Positions 44,463 through 56,164 of a stretch of DNA of 64,000 bases are shown here, in pieces. The stretch spans positions 117,490 to 181,489 of the forward strand of contig VZQC01008856.1 in the NCBI GenBank assembly GCA_009823505.1, written 5' to 3'. Below the pieces are notes generated by a model. That model was given only the letters and a program-made list of their open reading frames with translations, did no database searches and was not told the DNA's origin. Made by a program: the position numbers and the translations under genes. The stretch's first letter is position 1; the number at the start of each line of letters is the position of its first letter. Origin of the DNA: Rhizomys pruinosus. Its lineage: Eukaryota; Chordata; Mammalia; Rodentia; Spalacidae.

Positions 44463-44635
44463 AAAGGGATGTGGATATAGGTCAGTTGGTAAAGGGTTTG
44501 CTTAGTACCTGTCCAGCATTGTCTGAACTGGGTTGTAGTGGTGTACACCTGTAATCCCAGAAATCAAAGGTAGAGGCAAGCTACACTGTGAGTTCAAGGA
44601 CAGCCTGGGCTATACGTGACTGTCTCAAAAAAAAT
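44463..44635 (+). mobile_element. B4-type composite SINE
   Basis: ID-like head ('atataggtcagttggtaaag') followed by a B1-like body ('gtggtgtacacctgtaatcc', 'caaggacagcctgggctata') and an A tail. Confidence 0.8.
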
Positions 44636-44848
44636 TGGCCTGGAGAGATGGCTCAGCAATTAGGCACACTGGTGACCTGGGTTCACTTCCCAACACCCAC
44701 ATGGTAGCTAACAACCACCTGTAACTCCAGTTCCAGGGGCTCCAACAACCAACCTCCTCCAGCCTCCATGGGTGCTGCAGGACACAAGTGCACCTGCGCA
44801 CAGGCAGAACACTCAAATACATTAATAAAAATAAATAAAAGTTAAAAA
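44636..44848 (+). mobile_element. B2 SINE
   Basis: 'gagatggctcagcaattagg' head with a small deletion before the B box, 'taactccagttccaggggct' and an AATAAAAATAAA tail. It sits directly in the tail of the B4. Confidence 0.9.
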
Positions 44849-44888
44849 TCTATCCTGTCTATTTATATAAAGAAATTACGCATGTTAG

Positions 44889-45072
44889 GGTTTTTCTTTG
44901 TTTTTTTTTTGTTTGTTTGTTTGGTTTTTTGTCTTTTCAAGACAGGGTCTCCCTGTAGCCCCAGCTGTCCTGGAACTCGTTCTGTAAACCAGGCTGGCCT
45001 TGAACTCACAAAGATCCGCCTGCCTCTGCCTCCCAAGGGCTAGGATTAAAGGCGTGTGCCACCACACCCGGT
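44889..45072 (-). mobile_element. B1 SINE
   Basis: Full-length, low divergence, with a GTTT-rich tail. A target-site duplication, gcatgttag, lies at 44880-44888 and 45073-45081. Confidence 0.95.
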
Positions 45073-45081
45073 GCATGTTAG

Positions 45082-45971
45082 TTTAAGTCAAAATTTCCAT
45101 TACATTCTGCAAGAAAAAAATAGCTCTTATTCATCACAATTATAAACAAGTACATTTCTACACAGGTTTCACATGTTCAAGTCTCTGAAAACTTATTTTA
45201 CATTGTGACCACCCACCATTACCAGGCCAGTAGAGATGGGGCTGATGGTGCAGGCCGCATGGTCAACTCTGTCTGGTCCCAACCAGAAACTCACAGAAAT
45301 GTTATCTCAGCCAGACTACTGATTCCAACTGACCTCTATTATTCTCCTGCCAAACAAGGAGAGGTTCTGAGGGTAGAGTTGCCTGGGCTCCCCAGCCAAG
45401 CTGGAGGCCCCTTCCACACGTTTCACTCTGCCTTCCCAGGGGAGCAGGAAGAGCAGAACAACCCCACGTTCTGAAGGCAGCCTGCAGTGGGCGGCACAGA
45501 GCTGCCGACAGAGCCTGGAGGTGAAGGTAGGGAGCCCCAGAGAGCGAGGAACCAGAAGACAATTAGAGACAATGTCTGATTTATTCACAAAGTTATCTGC
45601 CTTTAAACCATAGCACGGATTTTTAAAAATAATTTTAATTCCAAAATGAGAACCTTTCTACCTAAGACTATTCATGATGCCAGCCAGGGAGGAGAGGAAG
45701 AAGTCCATCTATTCCGGCAGGGGCTGCAAGGGGCAGTGCTGGCATTTTGATGCCTAGAGCTTTTTCTCTTTTTCCTTTCTTAGAAAACAAAATATTCTGG
45801 CTAGCTCTAGATTCTCTCCTCTGTTCTTCGACTTCCACATCCCTCTTGTTTGGGTCAAAGTTAATGACTTTAAGCTGGAAGCATAGGCTGGTGATTTGAA
45901 ACCCCAGAGTCAATTAAAAAGTGTTAGAAAAATTAACCAGAATGATTTGTTGGTACCAAGTTCTTGATTAC
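45082..45971. other. Unique sequence, no gene seen
   Basis: Somewhat GC-richer around 45330-45560, with overlapping frames on both strands. No domain or clear exon. Confidence 0.5.
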
Positions 45972-45985
45972 AAATCCTCATTTGC

Positions 45986-46229
45986 GGGGCTGGAGAGATG
46001 GCCTCGCGGTTAAGAGCGCCGACTGCTCTTGCAGAGGACCTGGGTTTGATCCCCAGCGCCCACATGGCGGCTGAAAACCGTCTGTAACTCCAATTCCAGG
46101 AGAACTCCAGTTCCAGGGGAATCCGACGCCCTCTTCTGACCTCCGCGGCATTGCACGACACGGGTGCACAGACCTGCGTGCAGACAGTACATTCATACAC
46201 ATACATAAATAAAATAAAGTAATAAAAAA
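45986..46229 (+). mobile_element. B2 SINE, young, 17-bp duplication subfamily
   Basis: Full length with intact Pol III boxes and duplicated centre. A perfect 14-bp target-site duplication, aaatcctcatttgc, lies at 45972-45985 and 46230-46243. Confidence 0.97.
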
Positions 46230-46624
46230 AAATCCTCATTTGCAGAAGTTTCCTATTTATTTGGCTTTCACTGTCTAAGATTTGTATACCATAAATGATG
46301 ACCAAAAGACTTTTTAATAACAGAAAGTAAAAGCATAGTAAGTTATAGAAACAACAAAGCCTTTCAGAACACAGAACAAAGCAGCCATCAACTCGGGGCT
46401 GGTGGCTTACCTGGCAACTACTCTGCTTACAGAGCAAAGGCAGATCCATCTCAGATCAAGGTTACTTCCAGTTTGGGTCATCTCTATAACCCAGATGCTT
46501 AGCATTAATAGATGTGAAATGTATAGTCAGGAAAGCTAAAAGTCACCTCAGGAAATCCCCTGCCTCGGCACTTCCTTAACTCCCTTTTCTTCTAGGTAAC
46601 TCTTCTCAATCTTTTATCTCATTT

Positions 46625-46849
46625 AATAAATATTTCATTTATTATTTTTATTTTAGGTGTATGAGTGTATTGCCTGCATGTGTGTAAGTGCACTTGTGTC
46701 ACACAATGCCCGAGGAGTTCAGAAGAGGGCATCAGGTCCCCTGGAACTGGAGTTGTGGACAGTTGTTGGCTGCCATTTGGGTGCTGGGAATCAAACCTGG
46801 GTCCTCCGCAAGAGCAGCCAGTACTCTAACCCCGAGTCATCTCTCCAGG
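46625..46849 (-). mobile_element. B3/B2-class SINE
   Basis: Carries 'cagaagagggcatcaggtcc' and a tRNA-like head at right. A 14-bp target-site duplication with one mismatch (cttttatctcattt / cttttatcgcattt) flanks it at 46611-46624 and 46850-46863. Confidence 0.93.
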
Positions 46850-46863
46850 CTTTTATCGCATTT

Positions 46864-47282
46864 TTGACTCTAATCCCTCTGAAGAGTGTTAATTAACAGT
46901 CACAATGACATTGCTCCACAAACAAGAGCAACAAAATAAAGTCCAAAAATGGATTAACTTTTTATGTATTCCATTAACATCCTGATACTCTCTAATTGCA
47001 TTATTAATATCTATTTTGCTGGACAATAGAAAGAAAAAAGCTAATGCTCTCCTTTCTCTTCAGTTCAACCTTCTCCTTAAAAAAAATTCTTTTTTTTTTA
47101 AGGGGTTAATTATTTCTTCCATCTCCTCAGCATGCCTTTGGGTGAAATCAGATTTCCTGTGGGGTGACTCCTGTCTGATGTACCCAGAGGGGATTAACTC
47201 TTAAATAGGAGGAGCCAACCGTATGCAATGCTTTAATCTTTGGTAAAGACCAGAATGTAATGTCTCCACCCAGGGCAGATAT
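46864..47282. other. Unique sequence, no gene seen
   Basis: T-rich tract near 47090; otherwise unrecognised. Confidence 0.5.
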
Positions 47283-47881
47283 AAGTTCTATTCTTTTTTT
47301 ATTGAATTTTTCTGTTCTGTTCTGATCTCAAAAGATCTTAATCACCTTTACGCCCCTTCCCCAGAAGTCCCCTTCCCCAGCACCCCCACTGGAACTCATA
47401 CACTCTGTCATCTGTGCCAAGCCCTGTTGTGTCAAGTTAATGGCCCCAGACGTTCCTCAGTGCAACTTCATTCATTGAGGTCTAGTCAGCCCATCCAGAG
47501 ACCCTCACTTTAAGATCAGCTCTTCCTCACCCAGTGTAATCAGCTGCTAATAGTTCTGCTAAGACTGAGACCTGTTTCCATAGTTCTCTGCTGGGTTTTG
47601 TCTGCTTAAGTTTGCATGGGTCTGGTGCCTGCTGACACCACTGCTGTAGGATCATATGAACAGGGTCCCTGGAGCTTGTACGATTCTATTTCCATAGAGT
47701 TATGCATGTCCTCCCTGGCTCTTACAATCTTTCTTCCCCATCTTCTTCTGCAATGGTCCCTGAGCCCTAGGTGAGTAAAGCTTAATACAGTAGTCCTGTC
47801 CAAGGACCCACACTTTGCTGACTACTAATCTCCATGCTTTGGCCTTTTGTGTTCTGAGGCCTCTGTTACATGAGAGATCTT

Positions 47882-47928
<47 letters not shown>

Positions 47929-48300
47929 TTTTTGGTCTTTTTGAGGCAGGGGGCAGGGTCTCCCTTTTAGTCCCAGCTGGCTTGGAGCTCTCTATGTAGA
48001 CCAGGCTGGCTTTGAACTCACAAGTGCTAGGGTTAAAGGTGTGTGCCACCACGCTCGGCCTGAGAGATCTTCCTTAATGAGAATTGAGAGATTCAGTGTC
48101 CTCTTTATCTCTTGTTCTGTGCTGTATGAACCTTAGGTGTAGAGGCTGCACTGTAGATGTCCCACTTAGGCTTGAGCAATTCACAATGTCTTTGTGTGAC
48201 TAGTTGTGGTCCTCTGTAATAGTGTCCATCTGGTGCACAAGAAGCTTCTCTGATGAGTGATGACTGGGATACTTGACTGTAAATATAAAGATACATACTT
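47283..48300 (-). mobile_element. LINE-1 3'UTR fragment split by a B1
   Basis: The left edge 'tttttattgaatttttctgt' is T-rich, as at an inverted L1 3' end. Further right, 'agagatcttccttaatgaga', 'gtgtgactagttgtggtcct' and 'cttctctgatgagtgatgac' resemble inverted rodent L1 3'UTR. A B1 interrupts it at 47882. Limits are approximate. Confidence 0.6.
47882..48060 (-). mobile_element. B1 SINE with (TTTA)13 tail
   Basis: A B1 with an internal deletion ('tttgaactcacaagtgctag') and a tail converted to a TTTA microsatellite (about 47881-47932). An 11-bp target-site duplication, tgagagatctt, lies at 47871-47881 and 48061-48071. Confidence 0.95.
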
Positions 48301-48957
48301 TGCAGTTAGTAAGAAATCACATTAGTCTAAGGATGTGACAGACTTGGTGTTTTCTCTAAGATCTATGATCTCTCCACCCATGTGTATTTAGCTATGTTTA
48401 CAGAACCATACATAAGGAAATATTTCTAAGTAATCTGTGGAGCCAACATTTTGCCTCTAAAAGAAGAAAGCATGGTAGATGAAGGCAAGACCCAGCAGCA
48501 GAAAGACCCGGGATTACGGCCCAGTGCACAGCTGAGCATCACTTTCTTCCCTAGTAACTTGGGAACCCATGGCGAAAACACCTTTCACAGGATACTGAGG
48601 GGATAATGGCGATGTTAAACATAAAGTATCTCCTAAGGGATACCGCTATTGCTCCTTTCCTCTGGGACATCCCTCGCTCTTCCCACCTGTTGCCACTGTG
48701 CAGTCAATATGGATTTTCGAGACATCCCGCACACACTCATTCCATGACTGCTGTGCCTTCTCTGCTCTCCCTCCCACTGTGCAATCTCAAATCACCCCCA
48801 CACCAAAGTCCACAGTTCCCTGCTTTACCTTCAGGGACCATACAGAGACTTCATCAACTATTCTTACTACAAGGACAATGGAACTAATGCTATCTTATGA
48901 AAAAAGTGGCTCCATCATTCCCATTACATGTAAGTAGTTAAAACAGTCCTCTCAGAA
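48301..48957. other. Unique sequence, no gene seen
   Basis: No repeat family or exon recognised. Confidence 0.5.
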
Positions 48958-49239
48958 GCTGGGGAGATGGTTCAATGCCTAATGTGTGAGCATGAGAATG
49001 TCGATTCAGGACCTGAGCAGTCACATAGAAAGCCTAGTGTGATGGCATGCTCCTGTAATTCCAGGGCTGGAAGGTGGGGACAGAAGGATGCTGGGAGCTC
49101 ACAGACTGGTGAGTCTAGCCAATGAGTGAGCTCCAGGTTCAGTGAGAGACCCTGCCTCAAAACATAAGGTGGAGAACAACATAGGAAGACATGTGGCATC
49201 AACCTCTGGCCTCTACATGCATGGGCACCACATCCACAT

Positions 49240-49278
<39 letters not shown>
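48958..49278 (+). mobile_element. B4-type SINE ending in (CA)19
   Basis: 'gctggggagatggttcaatg' head, 'gtgatggcatgctcctgtaa' middle, 'aacctctggcctctacatgc' and a terminal CA microsatellite at 49241-49278. It is the clearest B4-type composite in the window. Confidence 0.8.
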
Positions 49279-49279
<1 letters not shown>

Positions 49280-50679
49280 CTTCTCTCTTTTAAAATGACA
49301 ACCATTGACTCAACATATATGTCCAACTATTACTGAGGCCCGGATCTATGGACAGACAGTATTCAACTCTTCTTCCTAAGTACTCTCATAACACACAGCA
49401 ATTAAGAGCAGCTCAGCAACAATTGAGTCATTGAATGAATGCACTGCCCATGCCCAAGCCAGTAGGTGAGGAAACATATTTACAAAAGAAGAATGAATAC
49501 ACAAAATTACCTGATTAGATATTATACACAATTCCTACTACTACATTCATGGCTTCTCACCTTAAAACTATGACCAGAATCCTGAACTGTATTCAAATTA
49601 CTGCTTTCCTAAAAGTCTGTTTTCAAAGTTTCTGTATTTCCCTCAGGCTAACATGTCCTTATCCAAGATTTTAGGAAGAAAACATCTGAAAGTCATTTTA
49701 TTTCTTCGTGCTGTAGGTCTACCACAATTGTAAAGCACAGTAAGAGAACTTCTGAAAAGACAGTTTCCGAGACAGCTGAACGTGTCTTGAATGGAGAGGC
49801 ACATTTTTGACAATTTATACTCAGAGCACCCAAGATTCCAAACTCAGTCTAAGTCTTTCTATTATCACTAAGAAGGGATTTAAAATTCGAGGCTACATTG
49901 CCTTTCCCTTCCAGTTTGCCAAGCAAGCTGACTGGTGTTTGGCTTCAAGACAATACCATTCTCTCTCACTTCCTTCTCAACGTTACCTCTGACAGCCCTC
50001 TGAACAAGTGATTTATTGAATCAGGATGAATGCAGAAAGAGCACTAGACTTAGAGTTAGAAAACCTGATTTCTAGCCCAGATCCTGCCCCATACCAGATA
50101 GGAGCCTCGGGTGATTTATCTCACCTCTAGGTGCCAGTTTCCTCACCCATGAAATGAGAGCTGCAGGAAATCATGATGCTTTCTCGCTGCACCAGGACGT
50201 GGAGATCACACACTCAGATGGGGAGGGGACCACTGTTGCTCACTGTCTACCAAGCAAATATCCTAAATACCTGGTCTGAGAAAATAAGATTCAGCAAACA
50301 TTCTGAAAGAATCTATGCCATTATACAAAGCAGTAAGAGACCCCCTGAACACCAGGCTTGGAACTCACTGACAAGTGCTGGATGATTCTTCCAACACTGG
50401 TGCTGCCCAACATCTGCAGAGCTCTTCTTTATAGGCAATCTGAAACTAAGTCTAGATGAAATGGCTTCCAACCAATTTAAATAGGAAATTCTGAAAACAG
50501 TACTAGAAGAACACATCTCTCCCTCTCTTTTTCCTTCCTTACTCTGTTCTAACCCTGAAGACATTTTGGAAGAAACCAACCTTTCATTATTCCATCACCT
50601 TTTCCTGTAAGGAAATCAGACTGCAGGCCTCACCCAATTTCTGAGCTGGGGCACTGCTTCCAAGGTAACAAGTTGTGGG
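49279..50679. other. Unique sequence apart from one MIR
   Basis: No recent SINE; the MIR at 50035 is the only repeat recognised. No exon is supported. Confidence 0.5.
50035..50165 (+). mobile_element. MIR relic
   Basis: 'gagcactagacttagagtta' ... 'agtttcctcacccatgaaat' follows the MIR consensus order (tRNA-like part, core, 'cctcatctgtaaaatg' region). Confidence 0.75.
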
Positions 50680-50693
50680 GTTTTGTTGTTGTT

Positions 50694-50725
<32 letters not shown>

Positions 50726-50852
50726 GTCTTTTTGAGACAAGGTCTCCCTGGAGCCTCAGGCTCTCCTGGAACTCACTCTGTAGACCAGGCTGGCCTTGAA
50801 CTCACAAAGATCCCCCTGCCTCTGCCTCCCGAATGCTAGAATTAAAGGTGTG
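50680..50852 (-). mobile_element. B1 SINE, left arm of a head-to-head palindrome
   Basis: Full-length B1 with a (TTTTG)n tail on the left. Its 5' head points right and merges into a CAC/CAA repeat, 46 bp from the head of the opposite B1. Confidence 0.93.
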
Positions 50853-50898
50853 CGCCACCACCACCACCACCACCACAACAACAACGACAACAAAAAGA
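50853..50898. repeat. (CAC)n-(CAA)n spacer between inverted B1s
   Basis: About seven CAC units followed by CAA/CGA units and a short A run. It forms the loop of the B1 palindrome. Confidence 0.9.
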
Positions 50899-51064
50899 GC
50901 CGGGCGTGGTGGCGCACACCTTTAATCCTAGCACTTGGGAGGCAGACGCAGGCAGATCTTTGTGAGTTCAAGGCCAGCCTGGTGTACACAGCGAATTCCA
51001 GGATAGCTGGGACTACAGAGAGACCCTGTCTTGAAAAGACCAAAAAAAAAAAAAAAAAAAAAAA
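50899..51064 (+). mobile_element. B1 SINE, right arm of the palindrome
   Basis: Full-length, CpG-retaining B1 ('gccgggcgtggtggcgcaca') with a pure A tail of about 23 bp, so recent. Confidence 0.95.
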
Positions 51065-51983
51065 TTTCTTCCATTTACACTAGGAAGAATTTATTTGGAG
51101 TTTTGACAATTGTAGTGATTCTCCTTTGGCAATGAGGTTTCCAAAATATAAAACTCCAGAGGGAGTTTATGACAGTTAATCAGGCAACAAGCAGCGTCTG
51201 TGAACAGTCTGCAACAAACAAAGGAAGGAGGTCCTGGAGCAGGAGTCTAACTGCAAACTTGTTTCTGCGGCCCCTTCACTGCCACAAACAATGGCACGGC
51301 ACACGCGCCGTTGCCAGTTCATCACACAACGCCCCCTCTGCTCTTCCCGGAGTGGCATGTACGGGAAAGCCACCGTGCCCTGTTAGAGGAAGGACTGTGG
51401 CTTCCAAATGGAGACAGAGAGCCAAGGAGATGACGCCCCCTCCTGCCCTGTGAACAAAGGCAGGGACTTGGATGCACTGGCAGTTGTGAGATGGCAAGGC
51501 CACCTGCCAAGGGTGAGGGGGCAGAGGGACAGCAGCTCTTCCTGTGGCAGATGTCCTACAATGGCCAGCACCCAGAGTGCCACTATGTGCCAAGGGCTAC
51601 TCCAAGCCTTCCTCTAAGAAATGTGAAGAAATCAGAGACAGGACGGTTGGTGCACGAATCTGATGGGGGTGGAGGGTGACACACAAGGCTGTGGGCACCA
51701 GAGATCCATTTATACAGCCTGCTTGGCACAGTCAGGTCAAAGCTCAGCATACCAGTGCAGAAGAACCCATGAGACCTAGACTCTACGATTTCTAGAGTTC
51801 TGGGGCCCATAGACCCTTTGTGCTCTCTTGGACAGCCACACTCTCAATTTGGCTCTCACCTTCTAAAGAAACTTAATTATTAGTCTCTTCTTAGGCTGTC
51901 TGCCTTTTCCTTGGCTCCATGAAAAGTAATATACTGCTCTACTCAAAACTGGGTTACATGAGTGAGTCCTGCCCAGGAATTCT
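51065..51983. other. Unique, locally GC-rich sequence
   Basis: 51180-51700 is GC-richer than its surroundings, with frames open on both strands. CpG density is modest and no exon or promoter is supported. Confidence 0.45.
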
Positions 51984-52500
51984 GTATTAGTCACTTTTCT
52001 GTTGCTATGATAAAACCTCCATGACCAAGGGAACTTATAAAAGGAAGAGTTTATGACCGGGTGTGATGGCGCACACCTTTAATCTTAGCACTCAGGAGGC
52101 TGAGGCAGGCAGATCTCTGTGAGTTCAAGGCCAGGCTGGTCTACAGAGTTCCAGGCCAGCTGGGGGTACAGGGAGACCCTGTCTCAAAAAGATTTAAAAA
52201 ATGAAGAGTTTATTTGAATTTAGGAATGATGGTTCCAGGGAATTAGAGTCCACTGTGGTGGGGAGGCCTGGTGGCAGGAGCTGGAGCAGAAAGCCAAGGT
52301 TCACATCTTCAAGTGGGCACAGGAAGCAGAGAGAGTGACTGGAGACTGCAAGGTGTTTTGAACTGTCTAAGCCTGCCCCCAGTGATGTACTTCCTCTGGC
52401 CACACCTTCTAATACTTCCCAAAACAGCACCATCAACTGGGGACAACAAAACGTCTGAACACTTGAAGCCTATGGGGAACACTCTCATTCAAACCACCAC
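51984..52500 (-). mobile_element. hAT-Charlie-type element (URR1-like) split by a B1
   Basis: It begins 'gtattagtcacttttctgtt' and ends 'cattcaaaccaccaca', the exact reverse complement of the first 16 bases of the element at 25011. A B1 interrupts it at 52055-52202. Confidence 0.75.
52055..52202 (+). mobile_element. B1 SINE nested in a hAT element
   Basis: 'ccgggtgtgatggcgcacac' start with a short A tail. The host sequence gaagagtttat is duplicated at 52044-52054 and 52203-52213, so the B1 is younger than the hAT element. Confidence 0.95.
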
Positions 52501-54800
52501 AAACTCTAACCAGACAAGCCATCTCTGCCAGCATCCCAGTACTCAGACTTGAGTCCACAAACTTCCAAGCTTTCTAACAACTGTCCTCCCCAGCAGCCCC
52601 TGAAGGTGTTCCTAAGCATCTCACCTAGTTGTCAGCCACTTTGGCTTCCAAATGGGTTCCATCTTGTCCTGTCCTGGCCTGTCTCTCAGGCCAGTTCCTT
52701 ATCTACTCTGCAAACTGGATATTTCATCTCACTCTTTTGAGAGTACTTTCATTTTCCTGTTGTATAAAACCAGTATGTCTCAGAAAGTTACAAAGGAATT
52801 AACTTCCTCATGGCCTGCAGGATGAAAAAATAAAAAGGCATTAAATTTCTAAGACTTTGCTGATGCTTTTAAAGATGAGCTAACTGTGCCACTGTCACAC
52901 AAATGCACACAAATGATCACAGACAGCTGTTTCTGCCATATGTCCCACTGAGTAAAGAAAGGGCAGTGTTAGGTGTTAACTTCAATTAAAAAAAAAAAAT
53001 GTTACAACCCTATTTTTTTCTGTTCCCCAAGTCTGTCAGTTCTGAAAACAAAACTTAAATTGCCACTGTCAACTTTTAAGACTCTCTTGTCTCTTGGTTT
53101 GAATACATATAATTTCTTCTCTCTTCTAGGTACTCCAATTTATTTCCATTCACTGTTATAAAAATCTTACAGTTTTCCCATCTTTCCTAGTGCTTGAAAA
53201 TAAAGGATTAAAAAATGGGAAGGGGAAGGCAAAAAAAAAAAAAATCCAGCTACATTATTCAAACAAATCCACTTTTCTGGGCAGCCTTGGGTGCCCTAGC
53301 AGGCTTCAGAAATGAAATCACAGTTCTACCACAACATGCGTGCTCCTGGCAGATGTGAATACTGTCTGTCTCTCTAATGTGAATGCTCAAATAATGTCAC
53401 TGACTTTATATTTAATCACATCTTACTCTTGGGAAAAGTTTTGTTTTTAAAGATGTCTTCATGTATATAACATGTGTCATCGTATACTTCTCATGAGAGG
53501 ATAGAGTAAGTAACTGTAGAAGGTTGCCTAGAAATAAATATGACATTATACAGATAAGAGAAAAACCCTACAGCAGGTAAAAGCCTGTTAGAAGGTGGCA
53601 GCACTGGGACTAATCGTGGGCTCCTAGGGTGACACTTCCTTGTCAATGTTCTCCATGTAGCAGGAGAATTTCCTAGGATTGGTGCAGGCTGCGACCCAGA
53701 CCCAGGTCATCTTTAACACCTGACAGATATATGGCATCTGTGTTCCTGCAGAGCAAGTGCAATCAACAAACTGGGGCAAGTCCATGCTTGTATCATACTT
53801 TTAGGGTCAACTAATCTAGAACTAAGCAACCTTGGTCTAGAAGCACAACTGGGCTCCCAAAGGTAGGTGCTTACTGGATGGATTCTTGACTGCGCTTGGA
53901 GTTGGGAAATGCTCCCTTGCTTTCTCTTAAGGCCTCTGATGAAGAGGCTCTAACAGAGAAAGGAAGCAAAAGCACGACTTCCAGGGAATTAAATTCCCCA
54001 TAAACACCAATTTGGAGTAATTGACAAGGGTGTAGGGTGTCTTTCCTCCTTTAGCAGGATTGCTTTCCATTAGTTGGGTCATTGCTTCCACTCTCCTACT
54101 TTCTACATCTACAGCCAGAGACCAGGTTTCCAGTCACACAGAGAGCACCAGAAAGAGGTGCAAAATTAAAACACCAAGAATATAATTATGTTTTTCTGAA
54201 AATACTTTATCATAGCACAAAAAAAAAATCATTACCAAATTGTAAAGTAGGGTAAAATACACAGAATTTGCCATCTGGGGTTGTAGCACTGGAGAGAAGC
54301 ATGTGGAGGGAAGTCACCATGCAGGGTGACCATCACCACCACACAAGCCTTTCCTTTTTACAAACCTGCAGTTATTTCAACAGCACATCAAGCTCCATTT
54401 CCACAGTCACATCTCCTCTCTGTACTGCAATCACAGGTTATAAGCCTCTGATGAGCAGATTTACTCTGAGCCTCCAGACATGGCCTGCAATTCTAGTCAC
54501 ACCACCGTGTTTATGAAACTGAGGTGCACAACAAACCAGGAAATGAAAGGACACTGTCTCCATCTCAAAGGACCACATTAATAAGAACGAAGCCTAATGT
54601 CTCCAACTCTTCTAGGCAACTCTTATCATCCAAGTGACTTGCAAAGCGAATAATAGGTCCTGACTAGGCAAACTGCTCAACTTCATCTGGTCCAGAGCCA
54701 GGAGGCTTTCTGGAAGAGGAAAGGAAAGAACTCAGGTTCACAATGACCTACTATTTGCTGGGCCAGTCATGGTCTTTCACTGCCTCTTGCCTCATTTCCA
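52501..54800. other. Repeat-poor unique sequence
   Basis: No B1, B2, B4 or ID copy. Possible MIR-like words lie near 53545-53625 ('attatacagataagagaaaa'). Short A runs near 52987 and 53231. No exon is supported. Confidence 0.45.
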
Positions 54801-54804
54801 GAAA

Positions 54805-55150
54805 TTCCTGTGTATCCATTGCTTGTTTTATGGCTATGGCAAAGTGCTGTGACCAAAGCAACTGTAGGAAGGGAGGGTCCTTTTGGCTTACAGACCTGGG
54901 TATAGTCCATTGTAGCGGGGAAGTCACAGCGGCAGAAGCTTGCGCTTGTTGGTCACCTCGTGTCTGCAGTCAGGAAGCCGAGAACAAATGCTCAGCAGGC
55001 TTTCTCCTTTTCAGTGGTCCAGCAGTTATATGGGTCATTCCATCTCAGCGAAACTCATCTAGAAAATCCCTCACAGATATATGCCCAGAGATGTCTCCAA
55101 GTGATTCTAAATCCTATCATGTTAATGAGATTAACCATCATCATACCCTG
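54805..55150 (-). mobile_element. hAT-Charlie-type element, old (RChARR1-like)
   Basis: 'gttttatggctatggcaaag' / 'tgctgtgaccaaagcaactg' and 'ggcttacagacctgggtata' follow the reverse-orientation start of this family. It is more diverged than the other copies. Confidence 0.5.
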
Positions 55151-55154
55151 TGAA

Positions 55155-55262
55155 GGGGGCACTCCCATCCTCCAAACGAGGAAACAACTCGAAAAATGAA
55201 TTACATCTGCCCAAAGTCATGCTGGTCAAGGTCATGGTGGGTAGAGGCCCAAGTCTATGACT
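55155..55262 (-). mobile_element. MIR relic
   Basis: 'cctccaaacgaggaaacaac' followed by 'ctgcccaaagtcatgctggt' matches the inverted MIR core region. Confidence 0.65.
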
Positions 55263-56164
55263 ACTGCTGTTCCTGACAAACAGGAGGTCCCCACAGGGTC
55301 CATGGCTCCATCAGCCTGGTTAGTGTGCCATTAGGAGAGGCTGGTGTTCATCTGATCTGCTTCAATCAGAAAGAGATTGAACTGTTCCCTCAAAAACTCA
55401 GCAGCTCACGCAAATGCACCTAAGCATTCAAGATACTGGTATCTTCAGAAATGTATAATTTCCTTTCATTTGGGTTTACCAAATGCAGATCTACCAACAT
55501 GGTGACATTCTGATAGATTATAAATTCCTCAAATAGCTCACTCTCCAAACAAGCATCCTTTGGGACCCTAAGAAGGTGGCATGTGGAAATGCAGGTGGCG
55601 GTCCTATTGCCTCCAATCCCCTGCGAACATCAAGGAAGAATCAGCTTCCCAACCCCTGGGTCGTCTGTCCTACCCATGTCTGCCAGGCCCTACGTGTTCT
55701 CTTCATCAGGTACAGGACAGGAGCCGGGAGTTCCAAGTCCAAAGGCAGGAGCTTTCCAAAGAGCAACAGGGACTGCGGAGTGATTTAACATGAAAGGCCA
55801 GGACAACAGGACAGGACAAGAAGGAGGCAGGCCAGAAAAGAACGCTCTCCTGCTATTATTCATACTTCTGAAACAATAAAAGTATGACGCTTGCCAAGGA
55901 GAGACAGGAAAACCCTGTGGAAACATACACATAAAAGGTCTCCAAAGCCCTCTGAAAATAACAGACTCCAAAAGGCTGTTTAGAAGAATTAAACCAAACT
56001 AATAATGTGAACGTGAAAAATGTCCAGCTTATACAGATTATAATCTAAAAAGCCATTTTTCCATTTTTAGAAACGTGAACTTCTTTCAATCTATAGAAAA
56101 AAGGCTGTAATTGATAGCAAATGTCATAAGGACTCCACACATGTCTTACTTTTTAGCATGCACT
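55263..56164. other. Unique sequence, no gene seen
   Basis: All three plus-strand frames are open at 55576-55783, which is unusual but lacks any splice or domain support. Confidence 0.45.

Noticed and set aside
22054..46229. Many tRNA-like A and B boxes that could be called tRNA genes
   Set aside because: They are heads of B2/B3/ID SINEs, without cloverleaf folding, anticodon context or CCA-type ends of functional tRNA genes.
54743..55153. 136-codon plus-strand frame
   Set aside because: It coincides with an old hAT element on the opposite strand and shows no domain.
55576..55793. Three plus-strand frames simultaneously open for about 70 codons
   Set aside because: Unusual but without splice sites of quality or any domain; a local shortage of stop codons explains it.
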